Shown: positions 47,154 through 57,579 of the stretch, in pieces
How positions within the stretch are numbered: position 1 is the first letter of the stretch
Layout: every line of letters begins with the position of its first letter
Assembly (NCBI GenBank): GCA_907163375.1
Contig: CAJQUW010008680.1
Location: 124,001 to 188,000 of the forward strand
Direction: 5' to 3'
DNA length: 64,000 nt
Origin: Prostheceraeus crozeri
Taxonomy: Eukaryota; Platyhelminthes; Polycladida; Euryleptidae
The notes under the pieces: model-generated
Databases searched by the model: none
Told to the model about the DNA's origin: nothing
Seen by the model: only the letters and a program-made list of their open reading frames with translations
Translations under genes and position numbers: made by a program

Positions 47154-48644
47154 TGACAGTGAATGAGGTGAAACAAATAGAAACAAATAGAATGCATGAT
47201 CTGAATTATGAATATTAGTAAGTGATATTATCCAGTTCCAGCTATCTTGGCAGCACGAATTATATAATAGTTATGGTTTGGAAAATTTCCGAACAACGAT
47301 AGATCGACTTTAAGATTTGCAATGAGCAAGTTAGTGAAATTTCGACGTGTATTCATTAAACATCACTTTAAACACTACTTTCGAACTTTTTCTACTTTTA
47401 AATAACTGATGACAAATCGCCTGAGTTAATGCGCCTGAAATAATATATGCTACTTTTTGTAAACATAATAATCAAATATTGAGTTGCATCCTCAGTTGAA
47501 AAATGGAAACAAGCTCAATAGCTGCCATTTCATCCAATGTCAGGAATCATCAGCAATCATAGTCTATATCTCTCAACATCGACACAACTCTCTATTTAAA
47601 GTTGAGGCCATGCCCGGGTAAATTTGAGATTTTCAATTAGCAAGTTAATGAAATTTCGACTATTTCCTGATACTGGATGAAATAGCAGCTATTCAGGTCA
47701 CTCTATCATATAATATGAACAATGAACATTTATTTGAGAGAAAGATGTACAACACAAGCAAGTAGCACATGGACTTGTACTTATCATCACTGTAGAAAAG
47801 CATAATTACCATCCTTTAAAGCACAAAGAGCACAACCACATATTTGAATGCCGTAGAATTGGCATTTAGAAAATAGACTTCAGTAAAAACCATTTGATAT
47901 GCATAAATTTTCAAAAACTATTTAGGCAAGAAATGCGTCGAAATAGATCGGCAGACGTGTAACACGTGGAAACTTTATCATATAATGAACGAAGTGAATT
48001 AGCACATCGTTCACATTGAACTTCTTCCCTACGGATTCGGATTTTTTGAGCCATCGGATCGGATTCAATCCCTAATCCGATCCGATGCACATCTCTGATT
48101 GGTACAGCGCATCTATACCTTCTGTGGTATTATCCTATTTTGCATGTTTGGCAAACTAATTCATTGTTGCACCTACTTTGCCATCATGATATGTATAGGT
48201 GTTGCATAGGTATCTATGCAGTGTTAATTATGAATAGAATTGTAGAAAAATCGCATAATATATCTTAACCGAGTTGTCTGACTTACTGTAGTTACCACAA
48301 AGTCACAAAATTGTCGTAATTCATGCGATCCAGATGTACCCAGATTCAACACCCCACCCCCACCGGTGAACAGTTTGGATTTCGGCTTTATTCATGAAAT
48401 AAACTTCTCTAAATGTACGCTTCAATGTAAGTCTACTATTCTTCAATGTAGGTCTGCTAGACTAAGACTACTTGTTGTTCGAAGAAGGACACTCACAAAG
48501 ATGTAAAAAGTGCTGAAACTGAGGCTCATTGCTCATGTCAATTAATTGAATTAATTCTGAAATTACTTTACAATTAGACAGATTTTCCTATCAACTAGTC
48601 GGCTGAATCAAATCGCAATAATGTGATTCATTTTCTATTTGCAG
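47154..48644. other. LOXL intron, last part before the catalytic exon
   Basis: At 47530-47560 and 47660-47690 there is a short inverted repeat (AGCTGCCATTTCATCCA against TGGATGAAATAGCAGCT). A direct repeat around CAAGTTARTGAAATTTCGAC occurs near 47330 and 47643. At 48030-48097 a GGATCGGATT hairpin ends in GATGCACATCTCTG, a solo hAT-type terminus. No exon with WxWHxCH seen. Confidence 0.55.
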
Positions 48645-48814
48645 ACACTATCACAGTATGGATGACTTCGCGCGATACGCTATTTTGGACAGTGATGGCT
48701 CCACAGTGGCTGTGGGCCACAAATCAAGCTTCTGTCTGGAAGATTCTGAATGTCGTGGAGGCATCGACAAATACTTCCGGTGTGGACGAACCCCAGAAGA
48801 ACGTGGCAATCAAG
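48645..48814 (+). CDS. LOXL2: LOXL-like gene, catalytic exon with HYH and the quinone-cofactor lysine
   Basis: Acceptor TTTGCAG ends at 48644, donor GTGAGA starts at 48815. After one leftover base the exon reads HYHSMDDFARYAILDSDG, then VAVGHKSSFCLEDSECRGG and RCGRTPEERGNQ. This is the exact counterpart of the exon of vertebrate lysyl oxidases that begins at HYHSM and ends before the GxxxGC segment. The two histidines of HYH are copper ligands, and the lysine in GHK is the one that forms the lysine tyrosylquinone cofactor with a tyrosine encoded in the next exon. The first base must be joined to two bases from the previous exon, so it does not follow 5222 directly. It ends with one base of a split glycine codon. 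No following exon (DIDCQWIDITDV) was found before 64000. Confidence 0.95.
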
Positions 48815-49208
48815 GTGAGACGTTGGGGTTGTCGGTTGATCATACTCCACAGATTATGCTTATATTTTCAATTATTTTATCCGTCTTTTATACAGTTATT
48901 GAACAAAAGGTAATGTGAGAGGCACTGATGCTTTCTTCCTAAATTCGCGCACGAACTTCTTGTTATTTTCAATTTGCAGATTGTCATCCAGCATCAGTAA
49001 ACGACAGTTCTTGAACTACAACTCCAGTCGTCTTGCAACTTTCGGGGGGTGAAACATTGCAAAATTTCATTTGTTTATGTAGATCCAGGTGCTACCGAGT
49101 GTGGCACACATAATAACCTAATGGCGTAAAGATCTAACATTCATTTAAAACTAGATTTATCAATCTGGAAACTAAATGCTGTCGAAAATCCCAATTAGCT
49201 CTGTCTAT
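48815..49208. other. LOXL intron after the catalytic exon
   Basis: A weak acceptor at about 48979 (TTTGCAG then ATTGTCATCCAG) opens only 11 codons before a stop and does not encode the expected LOX residues, so it is not taken as an exon. Confidence 0.5.
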
Positions 49209-49280
49209 TGGCTCGTAGCTCAGTTGGTAGAGCACAGGTCTAGTTAACCTTGGTCGTAGGTTCGAATCCTAACAGCCGCA
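49209..49280 (+). tRNA. tRNA-like sequence, probably a pseudogene or SINE head
   Basis: The D arm TAGCTCAGTTGGTAGAGCA and the T arm GGTTCGAATCC are intact in form, with a central arm AGGT-CTAGTTA-ACCT. The anticodon read from the 7-base loop is AGT (threonine); if one base of the loop is an insertion it would be GTT (asparagine). The acceptor stem pairs only in GGCT/AGCC and is offset by a base, and the T stem has a mismatch, so a working tRNA is unlikely. Confidence 0.45.
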
Positions 49281-49533
49281 CATCTTTTGCATGGCAATTT
49301 GATCTATCGTTTATTTAATTTCATTGTTGTTAATTGAAAATTCGATAACACCTTTCCATAAATAAGCCGTCTAGCCAGATGAACGGAAAAGAACTGGCAT
49401 TTTTCAATGACTTGAACGGCTTGGTGCAAAATTCATATTCACGGCGAACTGAGTGAACCAACAAAATCGCCAAATGAACACGGAACTGAGTGAACTGAGA
49501 AAATGCCTCGTTCGAATGCACTGTTACAATTAC

Positions 49534-50211
49534 TAGGGGTGCACCGAATGTTCGATTCGGCCGAACCCCGGTTTTCGTGATGGTTCGGCCGAACTACAGA
49601 ACCTTCTTGTATTAACTGAAATTTTTTTTCTGTCTTGAATATTATTCTTCGGGGTTTATTCTATCCAAGAATCTGCAGAAGACTCTAGCGTTTGCCTACG
49701 ATGGTGTGAAGCCTAGAGGCAGGACAAGAAATGTTGAAACTGTATATGTATTGGAAACCCAAATTGAAATAGCAAAACGAATAACGGTCACGAACGAAGC
49801 TCATCGTGAGTTCTGATATAAAAACATCTCGCCCCGAGATGCAAGCAGGCGGGAGTGGCGGTCCTTCCAAATCGTTCCCGCCTCCGAAAACATTCTTTCT
49901 GAGTACACCGATGATCACATACTGGTTAGATGCTCCTTTGCTGCAACTCGCAAGAGTGGTAATCTATCATTCTGCCGCTAACAGTTCAGGGGGTCCTCCA
50001 TTCGCTCAAGGAGCGGCAATTTCATCCACCTTAATCTAAGGCACGCAGTCATCCTCCTTAATCTACACCAAATCACCTCGTGTTGGCTCAGAAGAAAATA
50101 TCAATAGGCTCGGCCGGTTCGGTTCGGCCTGGCTCAGCCGAACCTTCTTGATGTTCGGCAAAAGTATTGGCTCGGCCGAACCTTAAAAATCGAGGTTCGA
50201 TGTACCTCTAA
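49534..50211. mobile_element. hAT-type MITE with repeated TTCGGCCGAAC motifs
   Basis: Ends TAGGGGTGCACCGAA and TTCGATGTACCTCTA are inverted repeats with changes. Flanks ACAATTAC and ATAATTAC agree at 7 of 8. Both subterminal regions are full of TTCGGCCGAAC-like words, and the right one has GGTTCGGTTCGGCCTGGC. Open frames at 49685 (minus) and 49806 (plus) have no domain. Confidence 0.75.
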
Positions 50212-51414
50212 TAATTACCTTTACGATAACTTTTACTTGTTTCAATATACAGTTGTCAGCATTAATATGATGCATGAACTCTAGGTCTGTAATAGAGTTT
50301 GTTAATATTCACGTCCAATTAAGAATATAGCCACATGTATTCCGTGTCTACTCAAGTCGCAATCCAAATCGATAATAAGCTATAATGCGACAGGTGAAAC
50401 ACGCAGTCCCATGTAGCCTAATTCGTCAATTGAAGCAACAGAGCGAAGATGTCCAAATCAAAAATTAGTCTATTCTAGCGGTAATGATAAATAATTGCAA
50501 TTACTTGATTAGTGGAACTATGCAACTGATTGCTTCCTGCTTCAATTAAAATGAATTGATTGCTTGTCCTAAATCAATTGCAATTAATTTTTGATATCCC
50601 TGTAGTACAGGCCCTCACTTTCAATATTCTTAGGTATTTCTCAAGGTTGTCGTAAAGAGGAAATTTCAGATGCATGTCCACATCCACTAGTGACCGTCGG
50701 TTTTAAAATTTGTGTTGTCGGTCGGTTTCGTTTTTTTGAAAAACTTCGGTTTTCGCTTAACCGCCGGGCACTAATATCCACGAATATTTTGAGAAGTGGA
50801 TATATCGCATACTAATAAAGCTTATATAATTAATGTTCATATATCAAAACATGAAAGATCTTTTTGTCTGAGCTAAAAATAAAAATGACCAACACACATT
50901 GTAAATGGATAATACAACGGTGGATTGACTTTCCTAAGTTTTGCAAGGTCTCGTGTCTTCACACAGAAGATGTGATATCCAATTTTATAACAGAATGTGC
51001 TCTACCCTGAAATGAAGCCAATAGAACCAGATGTTGGCTGATCATTCATACAAAGCTACATGTACATGCATCCAAAACGATATTCATCTATGGCTATCTT
51101 AATTGCATCAAAATTATTTGCTGTTTCAATAGAATGATTAAAAAATTGAATTCTTGCAATGCTGAATAGGCCCTCAATGCTTCCGAATGCGCTCTCTGCA
51201 TGTCCCAACGCATAGACCCCGGGACCACTTGGTGGCACGCCACCGATTCTCACATCCAAAGTGGCCCGCAGACATTGTTTGAATCGGTGATGTGAAAATT
51301 GGTAATAAAGATAAGACAAAACGATGTCATTAGTTGCGAGGCATTTCGCCGATTCTTTTCGGGCAACACTTCGGAACGCGTACAATAAAAGAAAAATCAA
51401 GTCATTATATACAG
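50212..51414. other. repeat-rich DNA, no gene recognised
   Basis: A copy of the dispersed family lies at 50255-50395 (see 27890-28310). AATTGC-rich words occur at 50480-50590. A GGTCGGTTTCG/CGGTTTTCGCTTAACC segment at 50690-50770 looks like a hAT subterminal piece. The minus frame 51056-51400 (114 codons) directly follows the Penelope fragment on the minus strand and may be its 3' flank; no domain recognised. Confidence 0.45.
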
Positions 51415-51419
51415 CTAAA

Positions 51420-51900
51420 ATGAAAGAAAGGACGGAGTTGAAGTCACTGCCACGGAAGAGCGAGCGTTAATGCAGTTTGCTTCTGGACACATAAAACCGG
51501 CCGCAATGATGCTATCATTGTCGCTTCGAGAAATGGTAGCAACATTGGGTGGCGAGCGCGAACCAGCTGCTTGAAGTAGGAGATCTTCTCGTTGGCGCGA
51601 TCGAACGATGTACACGTCATCGTGTGACGCGTGACCGCGCTTGTCGGTGCTGCTGAAGATCGCCTGCAATTGTCCTTCATCAGCCATTGTGGAAGGTGTT
51701 CATCAGCTCGCTTGGCCAACCACCTCTCCGTGCGTCCGACGTAAATGTCACCACAGTTACATGTGAATTGGTAAACGATGTCGGAGGCACAGGTCGGCAG
51801 CGGATCCTTGAGGGGGCGAGCTGGAATCTTGGTGGTGGAGAAGACGATCTTCGGCTCGAATGATCCGATGTGATTCTCGATGTGAAAATTGCCAACTCCG
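51420..51900 (-). pseudogene. second Penelope-like element, GIY-YIG endonuclease fragment
   Basis: Minus strand. Across two frames it reads DIVYQFTCNCGDIYVGRTER, then KRADEHLPQWLM, VTRHTMTC, and in the same frame FLEATMIASLRPVLCVQK. That is the Penelope endonuclease: a CxC pair, YVGRT, R-x-xEH, then a conserved (S/V)xxxH and the LEAxxIxxLxPxLC tail. The wording differs from the copy at 5654-6103, so it is another family. Reverse transcriptase is not visible upstream (51960-52141 shows nothing), so only the 3' part remains. Confidence 0.82.
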
Positions 51901-52895
51901 ACTTTGACTTTTAAAGATACTTCTTAGGTTGAGGTTGATCTTGTTTAGAATTTGATAATGCATTAACTAATGACTTAATAGACAACATGATGGCACAAAG
52001 ATTTCCTTTCGAATGTTCAAACCATACTCCGATTGCAATGAATATCTTCTCAGTATAAAGGTAAGTGACAGCCATCAACTGAGTGAGTGCTAAGTCAGAT
52101 GGTGTTCGATACAATGTTGAGCTTGTGTCACTAGTCACCATGTAATGAGCAACATTGCAATTATCATATAAACACGTAAAGTAGGCTACGCATGAAGGAA
52201 TCCAACCGTAGGAAGATGTGATTTTTATTAAGGCAATTATTCTTTCTGAATTTCATTTGTATGCTGCATCAATTTTGTACTAGAATGGCATTATCGCATG
52301 AGCATCGTTGGGGGAGCCTGTGCGCACGGTTTTCGAAAGCCGCTTATGTTTGGGTGACGTAGGCCTATGTACACTGAGGTGCATCTAGCTTAAACAGCTT
52401 TTATTTACGTCACTTCATATTGTACAGCATGCAGGCGAATAGATGTACTATACGAGTATCGTTCCAGACTGTAATTTTTCGATGAGATAAGGTAATATTT
52501 TCATACTTTCCATAAAGGTCATATTACCATCATTTAATAACAAAAAAAAGCTTCCCCAAGTAGTTTGGCCTGTCCTCTTTTCATTATTCATATAGATTTT
52601 AGAATGCAAACTTCAGTTCCATAAAATACAACAGTTCAGTTGAATACAATGTTGCTGCATGCATTTACAAAATCAATTTACATCAATTACAGCATGCAAG
52701 TCTTTGAAATTATGCTCAAAAGTACGCAATAAAGGAACTTGAACACATTTCTGCCTTTTGAAATTGATGGCCCGCGAATCCTCTCGCGGGCCGCTACTTG
52801 TGGCCCTCTATCTCAACTTGGTTGCCCACCACTGATCTAATACAATTATCAGAGTCATTGCAACATCTGTCAAGTTCGCGGACGGACGTTTCTCC
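51901..52895. other. no gene recognised, one hAT-like terminus
   Basis: At 52770-52833 a segment with GCGGGCCGC ends in GGTTGCCCACCACTG, an inverted hAT-type end. The matching left end was not found. The remainder is plain AT-rich sequence. Confidence 0.45.
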
Positions 52896-53066
52896 GCACG
52901 CAGCGGAAAAGCATCCCTTTTGGGAGGATGCATGGGTTCAGACGTCCAGGAGACATATCCCTGTACAGTAAAGTGACTTTAGTCAGTGAATATTAATTTT
53001 GCTCCTCGTCTCCTGGACGTCTGAACCCATGCATCCTCCCTAAGGGGATGCTTTTCCGCTGCGTGC
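52896..53066. repeat. strong hairpin, 59-bp arms, 53-bp loop
   Basis: Arms 52896-52954 and 53008-53066 are complementary except two or three central positions (GCACGCAGCGGAAAAGCATC against GATGCTTTTCCGCTGCGTGC; GGTTCAGACGTCCAGGAGAC against GTCTCCTGGACGTCTGAACC). Outside the arms a weaker GACGT match continues. It resembles a compact fold-back MITE; target duplications were not settled. Confidence 0.85.
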
Positions 53067-54524
53067 ACAGGACGTCTGCATATCTGTCTGTGTTGGTATG
53101 ACGAATTCAGATCAACATGTTGAACTCATCAATTCCGGAATCTTAACCGAGCTCAGTGAAACGTTCGCAAATGGAGGTGGCATATTGCAGCAACACAAAG
53201 CACCATGCCGCTTGAGCAAAACGTTTACCTGAAATTCACCTTACCTGTCACCTATTGAAACTCAGAATGTCTCTCCCAAGCAAAAACTTGCACAAATGTT
53301 ATCAAACTTCGGCACTATGACGAAAACATTCAACAACCTTGTGAGAAACTCGACGAATAATGCCTAACGGAACTGTAGTAGTGACAGACAATCATGGTGG
53401 ACACCTCAGTCACTGATCGATCATTCGCGTAATTCCATTCGCATGAATAGCACTGCATAACTTAGGAGATGTCAAATTTCATGTGGCAAAGAGAAAATTA
53501 TGAATTTGACTGCCGATCGATTCACCTCACTTTATAATATGAAATTTTTGATACAATAAGACATTGATGCAATTAATTTGGCCAACTTAATCAACTTCAA
53601 GTTATTCGTCATGATCATAATTCATTGCTTTTGTCTTCGCTGTCTATGGTAATTCTCAATTTATTAATCTAATTATTGTTTTAGCTCGATATCGCATATA
53701 GGTAGGTTTTTCACGGCTGGTGACAAATTATTCTTCATCTTCGACAAAATCATGCTGGCTTGACGAAACGGTCGTTCTCTGGATGCTGAGAACACGGGTG
53801 CAGAAAAAGAAAAAAAGTAAATAAATTTTGAAATGCAAGAATACGAGTGCTACACCACCTAGCTGTCGACGTCTGTAGCCTCGTATTCACTGTTAAAGGA
53901 AGCGACGTGTCATAGCAATTGAATCATTAACAATAAGTTAGCTATCAAACACGAATGTATCACCTCAGCAGATGTCCAACTTCATTTCAAGTTGCTTTAC
54001 ATGCTCGATGCGGTCACATTTTCACATTGAGTTCACTTGAGGTTTTGTGATATTTCGCTCTGTTATCTAACTGCAATTTGAGAAAGCATTTTGTCTCAAA
54101 CAATGCGTTTGAAATAATTGCAGCAGTAATTTTGGAAACCTTCATTTAGAATAATACCCTTGATATCCATGGATGTCTAAAAAATCGATATCCATAGACA
54201 TTGGAATCACTGTTGCTTCAGTTGGTTGAAAGTGTTTCCATCGAATATTTATCTTCGAGGCAGTTTTTTCTGATTAATCACTTCCTGCGTCAGCAATACT
54301 GAATTGTTCTTATCTAAATTATCAATGATGGAAATAGGATGCTGATATTCATGTATGTGTAGACTTGATTCGAGAATTGAAAACTGTTTTACTCAATTTA
54401 TTCAAGTAAAAATTTGTAATTATTTTCTGCTAAATTACATGAAATTGAGTCTGTCATAGTCGTGCAGTAAGCATCTTACTTGAACAAACATAATTTACAC
54501 ATTCAAAGTCTAAAATTGCAAGTA
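53067..54524. other. no gene recognised
   Basis: About 1.45 kb of AT-rich DNA. No exon, domain or repeat ends seen; a possible lysyl oxidase exon was looked for and not found. Confidence 0.45.
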
Positions 54525-55251
54525 CAGTAGAATTCGCATATATCGGTGCCTCAAGGGACAGACGAAAACCGCCGATATACGCGAACCGCCGATATATGCG
54601 AACTCCCTGAATTTTGAAGTTTTGTGAAATCCACACGAGCTCTGAGATCATGCCATGCATCATACAATGCATATACGTGTATTGACTCATGAATTATTGC
54701 GTTGCTATACTTAAATACATATATTGACTTGTTTTCCAACATGTACAGTACATGTACATGTGATTGTGTCTATGTATTCAGTAGATATCTAAAAATTGTG
54801 CCTTTCTGAACAATGCAATCATCACGTCGAATTAATGACTAATTATGTGAGAATTATCAGAGAGATACAGTGGCAAGCCTACTTATCTTTCCTCGGCTGT
54901 TAGATTCTACAATTTTGATCAAACCCCAAACATGATCGAGATGAATTGTAGAAGATCTAAATTTTCACATGCCACTAGAATAGTTAGAATCGGATATTCC
55001 TAACAGAATCTACAGCCATCCGCGTCCACATATACTGTCAATCTAGTGACTCTTCTAGGCAAAACACATCGCTTGAGGATTTCTAGGAAATCCGCCGTTA
55101 TAAACGAATTTTTTCTGTCAGGGACAGCGAAAATGCGCCGATATAGCCGAAGCCGATATAGGCGAACTCGATTTTATGGAAAAGATAGAAAATTATGCCG
55201 GGACAAAAAAACCGCCGATATAGCCGAAGCCGATATATGCGAATTCTACTG
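54525..55251. mobile_element. pogo/Tigger-type MITE (727 bp)
   Basis: Ends CAGTAGAATTCGCATATATC and GATATATGCGAATTCTACTG are perfect inverted repeats of about 22 bp, each next to TA (54523-54524, 55252-55253). Subterminal CCGATATA-CGAA words repeat at both ends (54572-54604 and 55138-55240). CAGTAGAA ends with TA flanks fit the Tc1/mariner superfamily, pogo branch. No transposase. Confidence 0.88.
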
Positions 55252-55947
55252 TATAATACAATAACATATGAAGTTGAATATGGTTGAATATGCAGCAGCT
55301 GATTTCCAATTTGATAACATGGGCATGGACATCGACGGAAGAGTTTCTCAGTAATTGGCAAATAGAGAAGAGTGGTCAATCTATTAGATGCTTGACTTTT
55401 GATGCTTGTCAGTCAGTTGTAAAGCGAATTTGATATCCCGCCGGGAAAAATATTGCTGCTATCCGGGAAAACCCTTGAAATCCCCGGGAAAATAAAAAAG
55501 GAAAATCTGTCGACACCCTGACTTGCATGGACACCTTTTCTCACATTGAAATTTTATCACTGCTTTCATTAATCAACATTCTAACTGCGTAAATCTACAC
55601 AGCCTGCGTAAAAACTGGAAATTTGTCGCGTGGGACCACTGTTCATGCAGATGTCCATGAATATGCGTATCTGCAGCCTGCATTCACGGACAATCAAATA
55701 GTGCCATGATAATGGTAAGCGAATTCCTTCTCTTTTGAAAGTTGCGAAACAATGTCGATTTTCTCCATGACCTATATCTGCCACAGGAGGGATTAGAAGG
55801 ACAATTTTATCTGCTCTGATTCAACATTTACATAATACAATGCATGAAAAGAAACATGTCTCACTGCCGTCAAATTCCAAATTAAAATTAGGACGTACGC
55901 AAAAATAATAAAGTCATATTGTCAATGTTTCGGCGGTCACCCACTAG
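55252..55947. other. no gene recognised
   Basis: At 55435-55500 a CCGGGAAAA-rich segment (CCCGCCGGGAAAAATATTG, CCGGGAAAACCC) resembles the end of a further repeat family, without a partner. No coding signal. Confidence 0.4.
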
Positions 55948-56668
55948 TTCGGCAGCCAGAACGAGTTTCTGCAGGGAACGAGGCCGAAAATGAAACTTTC
56001 ACGGAATGATGTACATCTTCTGCCTACTGCTAATCGGTGCGTCTGCCGAGTTATTGTCATTTCCTCTTCTTGTCAGACACGATCAAAGAAAAACACATGT
56101 AAATCCAATGGGACGCAGATTGCAATTTTTGGCTAAAATGAAATTTTCTATGCTTTCTCTGATTAAACGAAAAGTACTAAGCCCAGAGTCATAATTTTTG
56201 ACATGGAATGTCTTCAGATCATTTCCTTTCATGTTCATGCACCCTTATCTATAAAGCTAAAGAGGTATCGCTATTTGGCGAGCCTCTTAATGTCGGCAAA
56301 CTCAAGCATTTTGATCAACTCTATCCACATTCAACCACATTCTCACATACATTGTTGATCAGAAGCATGATAATAACACATGCACATCATAGGAAGTGAC
56401 CTGAAGACATTTCATGTCAAAAATTATGACTGTAGACTTAATACTTTTCAGTTGAAAAGAGAAAACATTGAAGATTTCATTTTGACCAAAAATTGCAATC
56501 ACATTGATTAACATGTGTTTTTCTTTGATCGTGTCTGACAAGAAGAGGAACTCACTAGAACTCGGCAGACGTGCAGATTCGTAGTAGGCATGGGGTGTAC
56601 ATCATTCTGTGAAAGTCTCATTTTCGGCCTCCTTCCTTCCTTGCAGAAACTCGTTCTGGCTGCCGGAC
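55948..56668. repeat. large fold-back repeat, ~275-bp arms
   Basis: Arms 55948-56222 and 56394-56668 are complementary at about 85% by eye (GGCAGCCAGAACGAGTTTCT; AGGCCGAAAATGA; TTCTTGTCAGACACGATCAA; AATTTTTGACATG). The loop is about 170 bp. Transcription across it would give a long double-stranded RNA. The 62-codon frame at 56006 lies in the left arm and is not preserved in the right arm. Confidence 0.85.
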
Positions 56669-57516
56669 TACTTGTCGAGGCAGGTTGCAGGAGTAACTGC
56701 TTGAATAGGAAATAATCAACTTGAATGAATTTCTTGATTCAAGCATCAGCTTCTTCAATTTTCAACATGATCTTAACGCATATTTCAAATTAACTTACTT
56801 TTCAGCATGTTTACCTTCATGAATTCACCAATACTATTTATGTTTGGGATTTCAAAAGCATTGCATGTTCACGTGACAAGTTTCCACTTAGCTCTGATAA
56901 AATCACTGATTTCCACTCGGCAAATCATCAGATTAGAGAAATTTCAAAAGTGCTCTAATTTCTCTTTCAAAATTGTTGAAATTCACAGTTTGAGACATTC
57001 GTACGATGCTTCTAACGATGCGAGGATCATTGAAGGATCGTCAATTGAAATGTTAACTATTGGTGGTTCACTTACGTTTCAATTAACGCATCACGGAAGG
57101 ACATTGACTTGGCGCGATTACCATTAACAATGGTGTCAAAATCTGTTTGTGGAATATTCAGTTGCCTCTTCAACAGCTCCCCGATACAATAATGAGCCTC
57201 TGCTTAAAAGTCAGTGCGTATTTTTAAATTGGCGTGATCGCGAATCTCCATAAAAGCTCTTATACAAAAGAAGTTAATTTGACTTTCAAGTGATGGCGTG
57301 AGTCTGTATTTATCATTGACTTAGATCGTCAAATTAGAATTCTCATGTTTCAGTTATTTTGCGAAAATGAGGTGGTTAAATGTAAACCTGCAAAATTTGA
57401 ATAATTTAAAAAGTGACCAACGATTCCAGTTGCGTAGAAAAACTGAAGTGTATCATTCAAGCTCGCTCCGACGTACTAATTCTTCCGATGCTTGACAAAT
57501 AATGCCTAAAAATGCC
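56669..57516. other. no gene recognised
   Basis: The 106-codon frame at 56807-57127 has no recognisable domain. No element ends seen up to the palindrome. Confidence 0.4.
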
Positions 57517-57579
57517 TAATTATACGTCAGAAGTATATACCGGCCTTTAAGGCCGGTATATACTTCTGACGTATAATTA
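57517..57579. repeat. perfect 63-bp palindrome made of two transposon termini
   Basis: Two perfect 31-bp arms (57517-57547, 57549-57579) around a single T. The right arm is the left terminus of the Harbinger-like element at 57551-58684 (GGCCGGTATATACTTCTGACG), and the left arm is the same terminus facing the other way. TTAA lies at the centre. Confidence 0.95.

Noticed and set aside
48623-48913. Alternative frame of the LOXL exon (DTITVWMTSRD...)
   Set aside because: The neighbouring frame carries the conserved HYHSM, GHKSSFCLED residues; this one is its shadow, and is what a direct 5222-48645 splice would read.
48979-49015. Possible exon DCHPASVNDSS after an AG
   Set aside because: Eleven codons then a stop; does not match the expected lysyl oxidase residues.
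50880-51010. Frame with CKWI...RWIDFPKF and later HTEDV, faintly like a THAP domain or the QWIDITDV segment of lysyl oxidase
   Set aside because: The metal-binding residues of THAP and the DIDCQW block of lysyl oxidase are missing, and no splice sites flank it.
54525-55251. Open frames on both strands with RRF/IGGF repeats
   Set aside because: They come from CCGATATA repeats at the MITE ends.
56006-56194. Open frame MMYIFCLLLIGASA..., looking like a small secreted peptide
   Set aside because: It lies in the left arm of the large fold-back; the right arm copy has early stops in the same reading, so the frame is not under selection.
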